46,130 nucleotides of DNA from Kiritimatiellota bacterium (GTDB lineage: Bacteria > Verrucomicrobiota > Kiritimatiellia > RFP12 > UBA1067), in NCBI GenBank assembly GCA_009778475.1, contig WRJS01000017.1, positions 1 through 46,130 on the forward strand. Direction: 5' to 3'. The notes below the pieces were generated by a model. It had not been told where the DNA came from. It saw only the letters and a program-made list of their open reading frames with translations, and did no database searches. A program made the translations under genes and the position numbers. Shown here in pieces: positions 1 to 8,618 of the stretch. Each line of letters begins with the position of its first letter. Positions within the stretch are counted from its first letter, which is position 1.

Positions 1-1
1 G

Positions 2-214
2 CGGGAGCCGAAAAGCCCGAAGAAAAAAACCCAACCCGCCGCGGCGCCCCCGGGGGGGGGGGGGGGGGGGAGCCGAGAAATTAGGGATGAGGAATCAGGG
101 ATGGAGGGCGAACGTCCCCGTGAGCCGAACGCCCCCGCTGGCCGCTGGCTCTACCTCGCCATCCTGCCCCTCATCCTCGCCGCCCTCTATTTCATGCGCA
201 GGAGAAAGGGATGA
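2..214 (+). CDS. C-terminal fragment of a membrane- or surface-anchored protein (partial)
   Basis: An open frame enters from the left window edge and ends at TGA 212-214. Its last part reads as one hydrophobic helix (WLYLAILPLILAALYF) followed by a basic tail, MRRRKG. That layout, a terminal transmembrane segment plus an arginine/lysine cluster, is typical of exosortase- or sortase-type sorting tails and also of simple C-terminal anchors. An exosortase gene lies about 0.9 kb away on the other strand, so a substrate role is possible, but no clear PEP-like motif is visible before the helix. The frame crosses a run of 19 G and a copy of a dispersed repeat at 91-118, so the upstream part (Lys/Pro/Ala-rich, then poly-Gly) may be shifted by homopolymer errors. 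The family is not recognised. Confidence 0.4.
   Translation, partial: REPKSPKKKTQPAAAPPGGGGGGSREIRDEESGMEGERPREPNAPAGRWLYLAILPLILAALYFMRRRKG
52..70. repeat. G19 homopolymer tract
   Basis: Nineteen consecutive G residues lie inside the partial reading frame at the left edge, preceded by five C. Such tracts are prone to polymerase slippage and to sequencing or assembly error. The length should not be trusted, and the frame upstream of it is uncertain. Confidence 0.9.
91..118. repeat. Half copy of the dispersed GGAGGGCGA-type repeat
   Basis: These 28 bases match the left arm of the inverted repeat at 36625-36652 with three differences. Here only one arm is present, and it lies within the open frame of the partial gene. 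It belongs to a family of non-coding repeats scattered through this window. Confidence 0.65.
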
Positions 215-231
215 CGCATTATGCCGGGAAC

Positions 232-279
232 GCAAGGCTTCCGCCCTGCATTTATTACTTGGCAGGGCGGAAGCCCTGC
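232..279. repeat. 18-bp imperfect inverted repeat (GCGGAAGC family)
   Basis: Arms 232-249 and 262-279 pair with one mismatch around a 12-base loop. The arm motif, GCAAGGCGGAAGCC-like, recurs near 42796 and in weaker form near 26450, so this is a dispersed repeat and not a unique regulator. There is no U tract, so it is unlikely to be the main terminator. The rest of 215-397 shows no gene that I can support. Confidence 0.6.
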
Positions 280-397
280 GCTCCCAGCATTATGAGCCGC
301 CGTTGGCAGTTGAGTAACCGGACACTAGACTACCCGGTCATCGGTAGGAATCTAAATATATCCTTACCGGCTCCACCTTTGACCGCTAGCTTATTTT

Positions 398-425
398 GGC
401 CCGGCAGCCGCCGGGCCTTTTTTTT
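398..425 (+). terminator. Rho-independent terminator, plus strand
   Basis: A perfect 8-bp GC stem (398-405 with 410-417) with a four-base AGCC loop is followed directly by eight T (418-425). The polarity is plus strand, so it would end transcription of the partial gene at the left edge after a long 3' untranslated stretch. On the minus strand the stem is followed by A-rich sequence and would not act as a canonical terminator. Confidence 0.8.
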
Positions 426-430
426 GCCGG

Positions 431-452
431 CGCCCCGCCTTCCTGCGGGGCG
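431..452 (-). other. GC hairpin directly after the phosphatase stop codon
   Basis: An 8-bp perfect stem (431-438 with 445-452) lies immediately downstream of the minus-strand stop codon at 453-455. It lacks a U tract in that direction. It may stabilise the 3' end of the long operon mRNA or act as a weak terminator together with the neighbouring stem at 398-417. Confidence 0.5.
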
Positions 453-1133
453 TCAGTGGAGGAAAAGGACGGGGCACGCTTGGGAGATGTCCGGGAGGCA
501 GGGGTGGCAGCGCCATGCGCCGGACGGGGCGCGGATGATGGCGGCGCCGTGGATGAAGCCGACCCAGTTGTCGGCGGAGTAGGTGCGGACACGCAGACCG
601 GTGAGCAGGGCGGCGATGAAGATGTCGTGGCTGACCAGCACATTGAGCTGGCGCGTGGTGGCGTCCTTCAGCCATGCGGTCATCATCTGCGTGGCAACGC
701 CGAGCGGGCGCGAGTACGGCGCGACGCCCTTGCGGAAGTAGTCGAGCATGAACGTGAGGTAGCCCTGCTCGCGCATGGCGGCCTGGAGGTTCTCGGGGTC
801 TTCGTAGTAGAAGCATTCGAGGCCCAGGCGCGGCTCGTCGGCGACAGGCGCGTCGGGGAGGTCCATGCCTTGCGCAATGCAGCTGGCGGTCATCCGGCAA
901 CGCACCATGGGGCTTGCGGCGAAGCGCGCGTCGCCGCATCCGGCAAGGGGCTTGCCCGCGGCGCACGCGAGCCCGATGCCGTGCGGCGTGAGCGGGAGGG
1001 CCTGGCCGAAGGTCTTGTCGGCCGGATCGATGGGAGGGCGCTCGGAGTGGCGCAGGAAGAGCGTGACGCGGCAACCTTGGCGCAGGAGATCCGAGACGCG
1101 GGAGAAGTCGATGGTCTCTGTTGATGTTTGCAT
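453..1133 (-). CDS. Histidine phosphatase superfamily protein (226 aa)
   Basis: The protein shows the signature of the branch-1/phosphoglycerate-mutase-like phosphatases: an RHSE motif (R28-H29-S30-E31) with the histidine that would be phosphorylated, a second arginine motif ASPMVRC about 60 residues later, and the late VSHD motif with the second histidine. It should remove phosphate from a small molecule or phosphosugar; the substrate cannot be read from sequence. No signal peptide is seen, so it is cytoplasmic. The ATG at 1133 is two bases after the stop of the exosortase gene, so it is the last gene of the operon. A longer upstream reading exists but would overlap the exosortase by about 150 bases and is less likely. 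In this context it may trim phosphate from glycan precursors (inference). Confidence 0.8.
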   Translation of the reverse strand: MQTSTETIDFSRVSDLLRQGCRVTLFLRHSERPPIDPADKTFGQALPLTPHGIGLACAAGKPLAGCGDARFAASPMVRCRMTASCIAQGMDLPDAPVADEPRLGLECFYYEDPENLQAAMREQGYLTFMLDYFRKGVAPYSRPLGVATQMMTAWLKDATTRQLNVLVSHDIFIAALLTGLRVRTYSADNWVGFIHGAAIIRAPSGAWRCHPCLPDISQACPVLFLH

Positions 1134-1135
1134 GG

Positions 1136-2875
1136 TCAGTGGTCCGCGCGGAAGATTTGCGGGTAGAGGATGCCGAGGAAGGTCTCGAAGGCCTCCATGC
1201 TTTCGGGGGTGTCGAGCGGTGTTGAGGCGTAGATGGCGACCATGGCCCAGCGGTTGATGCGGTTGCGGATGGAGCGGTCCCACATATCGGTGAGGATACG
1301 GCCGGCGTGCGAGGTGGTCTCATGCTCGCGGCTGACGAACCAATAGACGTGGGAGAATTGCTGGGTGGAGGCGGAGCGTTGCGCGGAGATGACGCGGGCC
1401 TCGCGGGGGTGGCCGCCAACGATGCGCAACGGCCGGGTGGCGGTTCCGAGCATGACGAACCCTTGCGCGGGGAGGCAGAGCTCGGGGCGGTGGATGCTGC
1501 TGCGGTTCCGCCCGGAGATGACGACGCTGACGGCGTAGCTCTCGCCTCCGGCGGAACGGTAGGTGCGCTTCAGGATGGTGGTGTCGGCGGGCAGGTCACG
1601 CATTTCGCCAAGGGACACCTTGTGCATCGGCTTGTCGCAGGCAGGGCATTTGAAGCCGTCGCCGTCTCGCAGGTCTCTTGAAATCAGCACGTTTTCTTCG
1701 ACGCTGGTGTTGCATTGATCGTCGTGGCAGAACCACGGGCGCGTGCTGGTGTACCCGTCGATTAGGTGGGGGAGGTCATCGGCGATGAACGGCACCTCGT
1801 CGAATTCCGGTTTGCCTATAAAGCGGCTGCTCTGGAACGTCAGGAAGATCAGGCCGCAGGTCAGGGACAGGATGACGAGGGTATGCCTCGCATTGGAGAG
1901 GTCGGCGGCGGGGGCGGACGCTTCAGATCGTTTACGCCACCATTGCGGCAGAGAGCCTTTCTTCCGCAACCGCGACTCGAACCTCACGATGAGCATCTGG
2001 AGACCGAACATGAGCAACACGGCGACAAAGAAAATCACGAACGGCGAAAAGGAATGGTAGAATCCTGTGGCGACCTCTTGACCTAAAAACCGGGCGATGA
2101 TACAGATGGAGAAGATGCGGAACATATTGCCGATCATCGCGACGGGGATTGCGCAGGCGAACATGATCCAGCGGTGAACAACGGATTTCACGAAGAGGTA
2201 GGGGTATGCCGCCATGAGGGTCATGATCGCGAAGAGCGAGCGTATGCCGCTGCACGCATCGGCCACGTCCACGCTGAACCTAACCCCCTGGGCCGGCGTG
2301 AGGGAAAAGCCAGCGCCCTCCATGCCGAACGAGCCCCCTTGACCCCGCACAATCGAGAAGATGGCGGTCCCTGAGTTCTGGATGTCCATGCCGAGGCCGT
2401 TGAGGATGAACACCGCCATGTTCGTGGAGAATATCCGCAGGTGGACGGTGAAGAAGTCGAGATAGGACGAGATCGGGACGGTGAAGATGAGGAACCATGC
2501 CGGAAACAGCATCAGGCGGCCGATCCCCCTGCCCCAGAACGCATACGGGATGGACCAGATGAGGCCGATGGCAGAGACTTGCGCGATGCGCGCCTGCCCG
2601 CCGCGGTCGCCGAACCATGCGATCGCGAGGAACAGGCAGACCCAGCCGAACCCGCGCCATGACGGGAGGCCCGCGGCCTGGCGGAACTTGTCGCGGTGCT
2701 TGTAAAGGATGAAAAGACTGATGGGCGGGACAAACCATGCGTGCGTCATATCTTCGAGTGGGGACACGACGAAAAGCATGATGTAGCTGAACATACTTTT
2801 GTAATGAAGCCATCCACAAACCACCAACAAAAAGAGGAGTCCCCACCGTGCCCAATCGAGCAGCTTTTTATTCAT
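1136..2875 (-). CDS. Exosortase-EpsI fusion protein (579 aa)
   Basis: The first ~310 residues are a polytopic membrane domain with the exosortase catalytic set: C208 in DACSGIRS, R253 in GNMFRI and H274 in FYHSF. This family is thought to cut C-terminal sorting tails and transfer surface proteins, often in step with exopolysaccharide synthesis. The C-terminal part carries an EpsI-like domain with the typical SIHRPELCLPAQG stretch. Between them is an unusual segment with four cysteines, C383-x4-C388 and C410-x2-C413, which looks like a small metal-binding knuckle. The start is ATG 2875, overlapping the aminotransferase stop as ATGA and preceded by AAAGGA; an in-frame start nine codons earlier lacks a ribosome site. 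The gene sits at the end of a glycan operon, which fits exosortase biology. Confidence 0.92.
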   Translation of the reverse strand: MNKKLLDWARWGLLFLLVVCGWLHYKSMFSYIMLFVVSPLEDMTHAWFVPPISLFILYKHRDKFRQAAGLPSWRGFGWVCLFLAIAWFGDRGGQARIAQVSAIGLIWSIPYAFWGRGIGRLMLFPAWFLIFTVPISSYLDFFTVHLRIFSTNMAVFILNGLGMDIQNSGTAIFSIVRGQGGSFGMEGAGFSLTPAQGVRFSVDVADACSGIRSLFAIMTLMAAYPYLFVKSVVHRWIMFACAIPVAMIGNMFRIFSICIIARFLGQEVATGFYHSFSPFVIFFVAVLLMFGLQMLIVRFESRLRKKGSLPQWWRKRSEASAPAADLSNARHTLVILSLTCGLIFLTFQSSRFIGKPEFDEVPFIADDLPHLIDGYTSTRPWFCHDDQCNTSVEENVLISRDLRDGDGFKCPACDKPMHKVSLGEMRDLPADTTILKRTYRSAGGESYAVSVVISGRNRSSIHRPELCLPAQGFVMLGTATRPLRIVGGHPREARVISAQRSASTQQFSHVYWFVSREHETTSHAGRILTDMWDRSIRNRINRWAMVAIYASTPLDTPESMEAFETFLGILYPQIFRADH

Positions 2876-3987
2876 CTCAAACAGTCCTTTAGTATCGCGC
2901 AAATCCGGTCAATGTCAAAGGTGGATAACCCTGCGCCGGAGGGCAGGCATAATCCCGTCTTAAAGAGTCGTTCGCCGATTGCGCCGCCGTAAACCCTCGC
3001 GCCACGGAAGACGGGCTGCAGGTGCATGGGCTTCCAGATGGGGCGGCTCTCGATGTTCGCGCCCTCCAGCGTTTGAATCAACAGGTTGGGGTCGTGCGCC
3101 TCGATTTGCGCCACCGTCAGCCAGCGCGTCGGCTCGCCATACGAAGCCTCCGGCATGAAGCGGATTTCGGGGTGGTCACGCAATCGCTCGCCGTACCGCG
3201 CGAAAATCTGCCGCTTGCGCCGCACGATTTCGGGCAGCATCCGCAACTGCGCAATGCCGATGGCGGCGAGGATGTTGCTCATGCGGTAGTTGTAGCCGAG
3301 TTCCTCATGCTCGTACCACACCTTCGGCTCGCGTGACTGTTGCGCACGTTTCGTTGCCCGTGCGACGAGGCTCGCGTCGCGCGAGGCCAGCATCCCGCCG
3401 CCGGAGGTCGTGATGATTTTGTTGCCGTTGAAGGAATAGACGGCGGCGAGTCCGGCGTTACCCGCTGGGCGCCCTTTGTACGTCGCGCCGACAGCCTCGG
3501 CCGCGTCGATGATGAGCGGCACGCCGTGTTCGGCGCAGAGGTTCTCGATGCGGCCGTAGTCGCAGCACTGCCCGTAGAGGTCAACGGCGATGACGGCCTT
3601 GGGCAATCTGTTATCGCGCCTCGCATCGGCCAGGGCCTCGCCGAGCAGGTCGGGATCCATCGTCCACGAGGTCTTGTCGCAGTCGATGAACACGGGTTCC
3701 GCGCCGCGCCGGACGGCGGACGCGACGGAGGCCACGAACGTCAGGTCCGAGCAGAACACGCGGTCGCCTTTTTGGATGTTGAGTTCATGGAACAGCAAAT
3801 CCAGTGCGGCGGAACAACTCGACAGCGCACAGGCGTGGGGCAGGGCGACGGATTGCGCGAACGCCTCTTCGAACGCGTCCACCATCGGGCCGCACGGCGC
3901 GATGTAGTTCGAGGCGAACGCCGCCTCGACCATCTCGCGCTCGTTCCCGCCCATCCACGGGGGCGACAAGAAAACCCGCTCGCTCAT
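2872..3987 (-). CDS. DegT/DnrJ/EryC1/StrS sugar aminotransferase, PglE-like (371 aa)
   Basis: This is a PLP-dependent aminotransferase of the nucleotide-sugar type, which puts an amino group on a keto-sugar such as UDP-4-keto-6-deoxy-GlcNAc. Visible signs are the GPMVDAFEEAFA start region, DLYGQCCDY, IDAAEAVGATYKG and the Schiff-base lysine in SFNGNKIITTSGGG. Length is normal for the family. The start at 3987 overlaps the stop of the upstream gene as ATGA. With the PglD-like and PglC-like genes in the same operon it fits a bacillosamine-like pathway: amination, acetylation, transfer to lipid phosphate. The 4,6-dehydratase (PglF) that would supply the keto-sugar is not in the window. Perosamine-type synthases are the main alternative. 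Confidence 0.88.
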   Translation of the reverse strand: MSERVFLSPPWMGGNEREMVEAAFASNYIAPCGPMVDAFEEAFAQSVALPHACALSSCSAALDLLFHELNIQKGDRVFCSDLTFVASVASAVRRGAEPVFIDCDKTSWTMDPDLLGEALADARRDNRLPKAVIAVDLYGQCCDYGRIENLCAEHGVPLIIDAAEAVGATYKGRPAGNAGLAAVYSFNGNKIITTSGGGMLASRDASLVARATKRAQQSREPKVWYEHEELGYNYRMSNILAAIGIAQLRMLPEIVRRKRQIFARYGERLRDHPEIRFMPEASYGEPTRWLTVAQIEAHDPNLLIQTLEGANIESRPIWKPMHLQPVFRGARVYGGAIGERLFKTGLCLPSGAGLSTFDIDRICAILKDCLR

Positions 3988-5516
3988 TCGCCCTCCCGTA
4001 CGCGGTAGAGGATGCCCTCTTTCTCGAACCGCATGGCCTTCAGGAGCGCGTCGGGCGCATATCCCCGCACGGGCGAGACAATGAAAACACGCTGGCTGGG
4101 CTGGCGCATCAGCGCCAGCAACTGCCCCGGGGTTTCCCCTGTCCACGGCGAGAGCAGCCGCCACGCGTCGGGGCTTGCCCGTAAGGCGCGTGCCGCCATC
4201 AGAGAACTCGCAACTGTTGCATCGGCAAAAAGCATATCACCATCATGCACTATTTTTTCCGCTTCGTCAACAAACTCTTGCGCGGAAGCCTCATTCTGCT
4301 TCCACGGCAGCGCCCAGTAGCGGATTTCGTCGCGGTAGGGCAGTTCGCGCGATTTTCGCGGGATGGCGCCGCGCGCGTACAGTTCGCCCAAGCCACACCC
4401 TGCGGCCGCGTACAGCAGGACCGGCCCCGCCGTGCCTAGCAGCAGCAGCACGGCCTTAACGCGCCCGCGCCACTGATGGCTTGCGCGCGCAATGCCCGCG
4501 CCGCCCGCAATCGCGAGCAACGCCACCGTTGGGATGGCAAACGTCGCCTGGTCGGCAATCGGGTAGCGCAGGAAGAACAGCGCATGGATGCACAGCAGCG
4601 CCGCCAGCGCGATCCGCACCATGTGCCAGTCCCGCCAACGGGTGCGGGCGCGCACCCAGCCCCACACCGCGAGCAACCAGAGTGGGCTTAAAAAATTCAA
4701 TGCGAAAATCATCATGTTCGGCAGCCAGAACGGGCCGAAGAATCGCCGTCCGCCCAGCACGTGCCCGGCATAGTTTTCGCCAAACAGCCCGTCCGTCAAC
4801 CCCGCGTAAAAACCATGGTGCAACATGACGCCCAGCACCTCGCGCCACCACCACGCCGCGCCTGCCAGCCAGAACGCCGCCACCGCGGGCAGCGTCCACC
4901 ACGGGGTTTTCCTCTTCACCGCGCCCCACACCCACAAGCCGCCGTACACCGGCAGGTTCAGCAGCGACGTGTTCGCCAGCGACAGGTGCAGGCCGTTCAA
5001 GAGCCCGAGGGCGCACCAGAGCACGGCCGCATTTCGACCCGCCGACATCCGCTTGCACAGCGCCACCAGCACGCACCACTCCGCCGCGTGGAACGCCGCG
5101 CCCCAGGCGTACGTCTCCGTGATCGTCCCCATCCACCATGGCATGTGCGCGAAACCGAACAGCACCGCCGCAAACATCCCGGCCTCGCGCCGCCCCGTGG
5201 CAGATGCCGCGGCCTGCCACACCAGCGCCGCCGCACCGCCCATGCCCAGCGCACTGAACAGGTTCATGCCCCAGAAGACGTCCCACCGCCAGCCGCACGT
5301 TTGCAGCAGCCACCCCCACGCCCGCGCCATGCCGATATACAGCGGGTGCGCCAGCGCAGTCCCTTCCCAGCCCGTGTAATCCCCGGCGAGGATGCGGTAT
5401 TGCATCTTGCCGCTGTCCTGCCACGCCACGCCGTGCTGCGCGGTGGCGGCATACAGCAGGAAGAATGCGAGCGGCACGGCTCCGCAGGATATCCATTTGT
5501 TGGCGCGGTTATTCAT
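3984..5516 (-). CDS. Polytopic membrane protein, DUF2723/GT-C glycosyltransferase-like (510 aa)
   Basis: Roughly ten hydrophobic segments are followed by a soluble C-terminal part. The N-terminal loop has WQDSG and, about 25 residues later, ALAHPLYIG, the pattern of the DUF2723/TMEM260 group of lipid-linked-sugar-dependent glycosyltransferases (GT-C fold, acidic residue in the first extracytoplasmic loop). It probably moves a sugar from a polyprenyl carrier onto protein or glycan on the outer face of the membrane; donor and acceptor are unknown. Start ATG 5516 overlaps the upstream gene by 8 bases. It is one of three GT-C-like proteins in a row. Confidence 0.72.
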   Translation of the reverse strand: MNNRANKWISCGAVPLAFFLLYAATAQHGVAWQDSGKMQYRILAGDYTGWEGTALAHPLYIGMARAWGWLLQTCGWRWDVFWGMNLFSALGMGGAAALVWQAAASATGRREAGMFAAVLFGFAHMPWWMGTITETYAWGAAFHAAEWCVLVALCKRMSAGRNAAVLWCALGLLNGLHLSLANTSLLNLPVYGGLWVWGAVKRKTPWWTLPAVAAFWLAGAAWWWREVLGVMLHHGFYAGLTDGLFGENYAGHVLGGRRFFGPFWLPNMMIFALNFLSPLWLLAVWGWVRARTRWRDWHMVRIALAALLCIHALFFLRYPIADQATFAIPTVALLAIAGGAGIARASHQWRGRVKAVLLLLGTAGPVLLYAAAGCGLGELYARGAIPRKSRELPYRDEIRYWALPWKQNEASAQEFVDEAEKIVHDGDMLFADATVASSLMAARALRASPDAWRLLSPWTGETPGQLLALMRQPSQRVFIVSPVRGYAPDALLKAMRFEKEGILYRVREGE

Positions 5517-7122
5517 TCACGGGGAGGATGAGTTTTGCGCCGACGCGCCGGATGGCGTCGTCAACGGCGGGGTGCGGTTTAAGGTAGGCCATCAGCCAAT
5601 AGCGGCCGTCGCTCAACGGCCACGCGATAACCGGGGGGATTGGTGCGCCTGAGGACGGGAGGCGGATGCCGGAAGCATACACGCGCTCCGGGTTTGCCCC
5701 TTCGCCGAAAAACCAATGGCTCACGATTTTTTGCGCATCCCATGCGAGGACATGGCTTTGCGGGTCAACGACCCAAGGATTGTTAATCAGGAGGTTCACC
5801 TCTTTTTCGAGTGTCATGCCCCATGTTGCCATGCGGATATGCCCAGGGCGGTTGCCAACCCATTTCAGCGGCTCAACCGCCTCCCCTGCCAGCGCGACAT
5901 CACGGTCGTTCAGCCCCATCAGGTCAAGGGCTGGGCGCTGTGTGTAAAAGGGGATGATGCCCGCGCAGGTGATGCCGATTTTCACGTCGGGCGCATCTCC
6001 GAAAACGGCATTGAATGCGTCGGCCAACGTGCGCCAGTCGCGATGTTGCCCTTTGAGTTCTGATATGGATGACATACACGGGTAGTTCCATTTCATCGTC
6101 CCGTGAAGCAATGAAACCAAAACCATGGCCGCCAGTACCCCTGCGCCTATGGTCTGGTTGCCGCGCCGAATGGTTTCGGTGATGACACCCCCGACAAAAA
6201 TCATCACGAACGGCAACGTCGGCATCATCAGGCGGAACTCCATAAAGTCCCCGCCGACGGCAGTGACGTAGAGCGTCCACGCTATTGCGGAAATCACGAT
6301 ACACAACCCCGTTGGCTGGCGCATGAACGGGTGCCATTTCGCGCCGCACAACGGAATCACAAGCCATAGCGCATAGATCGCGTAAAAGAACGAGACGTAA
6401 TAGAAGCCGCGCAGCAGGTTGAGACCATGCCCCTTTATCAGGAACGTGTTGGGCAACCATGCGCCGTAATAGTGGTGCCGCCACAGTACCCATGCCAGCA
6501 CAGGAATCGTCCCCAGCGCAAGCGCGGAAGCCAGGCTCCCCATGGCTTTGCGGTGGCGCACCGCGCCCCAAACGACCGCAAACCAAAACGGGAATAAAAT
6601 GAGCGCGGCATCCATGCGCGTCATCACCGCACAGGCGGAGCACAGCGCGGCCGGCACAAGGCGATTGGCGTGCAGCAGCCAGACGGAAAGCATGAGCCAT
6701 GCGATGCCGAACTGCGTCTCCAGCCCGCCCGTCGCATAGCAGGAGAAGGAGTAATTCGTCGCCAGCAGCACGATGACGATGAGGCTTGCCCGCGCGTCAC
6801 CCCACATTGCGTGCGCCAGTTTTGCGCTGACAGACAGCGTGACCACGAACACAAGCAACGAGAGGCAATAACTCCACGTCACCACATCCATGCCGAACAC
6901 AAACGCCGGGGTCATGCACACGGTCCACAGGAAATTGGTGTAGCCCTCCACGCGCTCGCCGATGTTGTAAACGAGGCCATGCCCCTGCGCGAGGTTCTGC
7001 GCATAGCGGAACGAGATGAACGCATCGTCCTGAACAAAGCGGTTGAGCCACGCCAGCGCGACCGCGCCGCCGATGAGCGCCCAGCGTGTGACATTCGGAA
7101 ATCTGCGGGGCAATGTGTTCAT
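5509..7122 (-). CDS. Polytopic GT-C-type glycosyltransferase (537 aa)
   Basis: Many transmembrane helices. The first periplasmic loop has VQDDAFISFRYA and then GERVEGYTNFLW, a motif pair that recurs in bacterial GT-C proteins related to arabinofuranosyl- and mannosyl-transferases that use polyprenyl-phosphate sugars. The DD pair is the likely catalytic or metal site. The C-terminal ~150 residues form a soluble domain. It overlaps the next gene downstream by 8 bases, and its ATG overlaps the upstream stop as ATGA, so the genes are translationally coupled. The exact sugar and acceptor cannot be inferred. Confidence 0.72.
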   Translation of the reverse strand: MNTLPRRFPNVTRWALIGGAVALAWLNRFVQDDAFISFRYAQNLAQGHGLVYNIGERVEGYTNFLWTVCMTPAFVFGMDVVTWSYCLSLLVFVVTLSVSAKLAHAMWGDARASLIVIVLLATNYSFSCYATGGLETQFGIAWLMLSVWLLHANRLVPAALCSACAVMTRMDAALILFPFWFAVVWGAVRHRKAMGSLASALALGTIPVLAWVLWRHHYYGAWLPNTFLIKGHGLNLLRGFYYVSFFYAIYALWLVIPLCGAKWHPFMRQPTGLCIVISAIAWTLYVTAVGGDFMEFRLMMPTLPFVMIFVGGVITETIRRGNQTIGAGVLAAMVLVSLLHGTMKWNYPCMSSISELKGQHRDWRTLADAFNAVFGDAPDVKIGITCAGIIPFYTQRPALDLMGLNDRDVALAGEAVEPLKWVGNRPGHIRMATWGMTLEKEVNLLINNPWVVDPQSHVLAWDAQKIVSHWFFGEGANPERVYASGIRLPSSGAPIPPVIAWPLSDGRYWLMAYLKPHPAVDDAIRRVGAKLILPVNE

Positions 7123-8618
7123 CGCGGCGTTAACTCCCAGATCCGATAATGTTCATTTTCCTGAACAATGTGGTAATGCGCGTCGCGCCAATCCTCAAAC
7201 GCCTGAAAATGTTTTTCCGTATCAATGCCGTTCGGCGTGAAAATGGACTCGAAACACTCAAGCAGGAATCGCGGTTTCTTTTCGTCCAGACTGTCTAGGA
7301 ACTCGCGCCGGATTTTCTGGATAAGCGGGTGGCTGAGGCTATGGAGGAAATAGAATGAGTACGGGAACCGCGTGGCAAGAGGGACGTCGGCCATCAACAT
7401 GCCGTGCAACGAGCCGCTTGCCCAATCAATCGGCTGGGCGGTGTCGCCGGGCTGTGCATGTTCGTTGAGGTAGGCGGCAAAGATGTCCGGGACATCACGT
7501 TTCCAGACCGAGATTGCGGATGCGACGAACGTCTCCTGATGCACTTTGTGCGCCGCAAGGCCTGTCCAGAGGCACGCCATCGGAATGCACACGCACGACA
7601 TGATGAGCCGATTGCCGGATGACAGCAAGAACCCCGACAGGAACAACGCGAAATAGTAGAACGGCATCCGGTGATAGGACCAGAACTGTCCCGATGCCGC
7701 AGGAATCAGCAAGGTCAGCAAAAAGAGGGCGGCGAACGCGATGCAGACGCTACGCGGGAGCAGTCGTTTGACCCAAATCACGAGAAGCCCGAGTACCGCG
7801 ACCACGGCATACGGCGACCCCGCCATCTTCCAGATGCCGCGAAGCGTGTGAACGATCCGCTCATCTGGCGTGACGAAGCGGCAGTAGAACGTCATCTGCC
7901 CATAGAGGCCCCAGTACCGCACGGTCTCGAGGAAGTAAGGCCATGCGCCGTTCCGCACAAGCCACACGACGCACAGCAGGACGGGGACGGAGAACGCCGC
8001 ACCGATGATAACGAGATGATAGATGCGGTTGCGCCAGTCCGGGCAGAGCATCATCAGCAGGACGAATTGCGGGAGTCCGTACAAGAGGAATTGCGGTTTA
8101 ATCAAGGCAAGCCCAGCGAGCAACAGTCCGGTCAAAAGGCTCTTCGGGACATTCAGCGACGTGCTTCGCAACGCAAGCGCAAACAGCGCGGAGATGGGCA
8201 GGAACGCCACGAGTTCGCGCTGGAGCGTGAACGCGGCCTGCACTTGGTAACAGCGCAATGTCGCAAGCGCCACCCCGAAAAGCGCACACAAGCGGAGGGG
8301 TTTCGGACATGCGAAAAACAAGAGCAGCCCGGCCGAAAACAGGAAAAGCATATTTGAGAAATGGACGGCGAAATCGGATGCCCCCAGCACCTTGACGATG
8401 AGTCCGTAGAGCAAGTACGAGCCGGGAAGATTCATGTCGAAAAAATCGCGGTAGGGCACTGCGCCCTGATTGACTACCATATTCGAAAGGTAGAGCATGA
8501 TGGGGATGTCTTGCACCATCCGCCACGACAGCGAGGCCAGTGCCGCCAACAGCGCGACCACGCTCGTGAGCGCACAAAGCGAGCGTTTCGTCCAGATATG
8601 ATCCAGCCACTGAAACAT
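7119..8618 (-). CDS. Polytopic membrane glycosyltransferase-like protein, PMT/GT39-type (499 aa)
   Basis: About ten to twelve hydrophobic segments with the first-loop motif GAVPYRDFFDMNLPG, seen in GT-C proteins related to protein-mannosyltransferases, where the acidic residue activates the acceptor. The C-terminus from roughly residue 370 is soluble. The start is taken at ATG 8618, sharing one base with the upstream TGA (TGATG); an in-frame TTG one codon earlier is less likely. It is adjacent to two other GT-C-like genes and to precursor synthesis genes, so it probably acts in assembling or attaching the same glycan. Confidence 0.7.
   Translation of the reverse strand: MFQWLDHIWTKRSLCALTSVVALLAALASLSWRMVQDIPIMLYLSNMVVNQGAVPYRDFFDMNLPGSYLLYGLIVKVLGASDFAVHFSNMLFLFSAGLLLFFACPKPLRLCALFGVALATLRCYQVQAAFTLQRELVAFLPISALFALALRSTSLNVPKSLLTGLLLAGLALIKPQFLLYGLPQFVLLMMLCPDWRNRIYHLVIIGAAFSVPVLLCVVWLVRNGAWPYFLETVRYWGLYGQMTFYCRFVTPDERIVHTLRGIWKMAGSPYAVVAVLGLLVIWVKRLLPRSVCIAFAALFLLTLLIPAASGQFWSYHRMPFYYFALFLSGFLLSSGNRLIMSCVCIPMACLWTGLAAHKVHQETFVASAISVWKRDVPDIFAAYLNEHAQPGDTAQPIDWASGSLHGMLMADVPLATRFPYSFYFLHSLSHPLIQKIRREFLDSLDEKKPRFLLECFESIFTPNGIDTEKHFQAFEDWRDAHYHIVQENEHYRIWELTPR

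Noticed and set aside
300..390. tRNA- or tmRNA-like pieces (short stems and GGCTCCACC) before the terminator
   Set aside because: No full cloverleaf, no T-loop consensus and no anticodon arm could be built on either strand.
2876..2902. Nine-residue longer start for the exosortase
   Set aside because: No ribosome site, whereas ATG 2875 has AAAGGA and overlaps the previous stop as ATGA like its neighbours.
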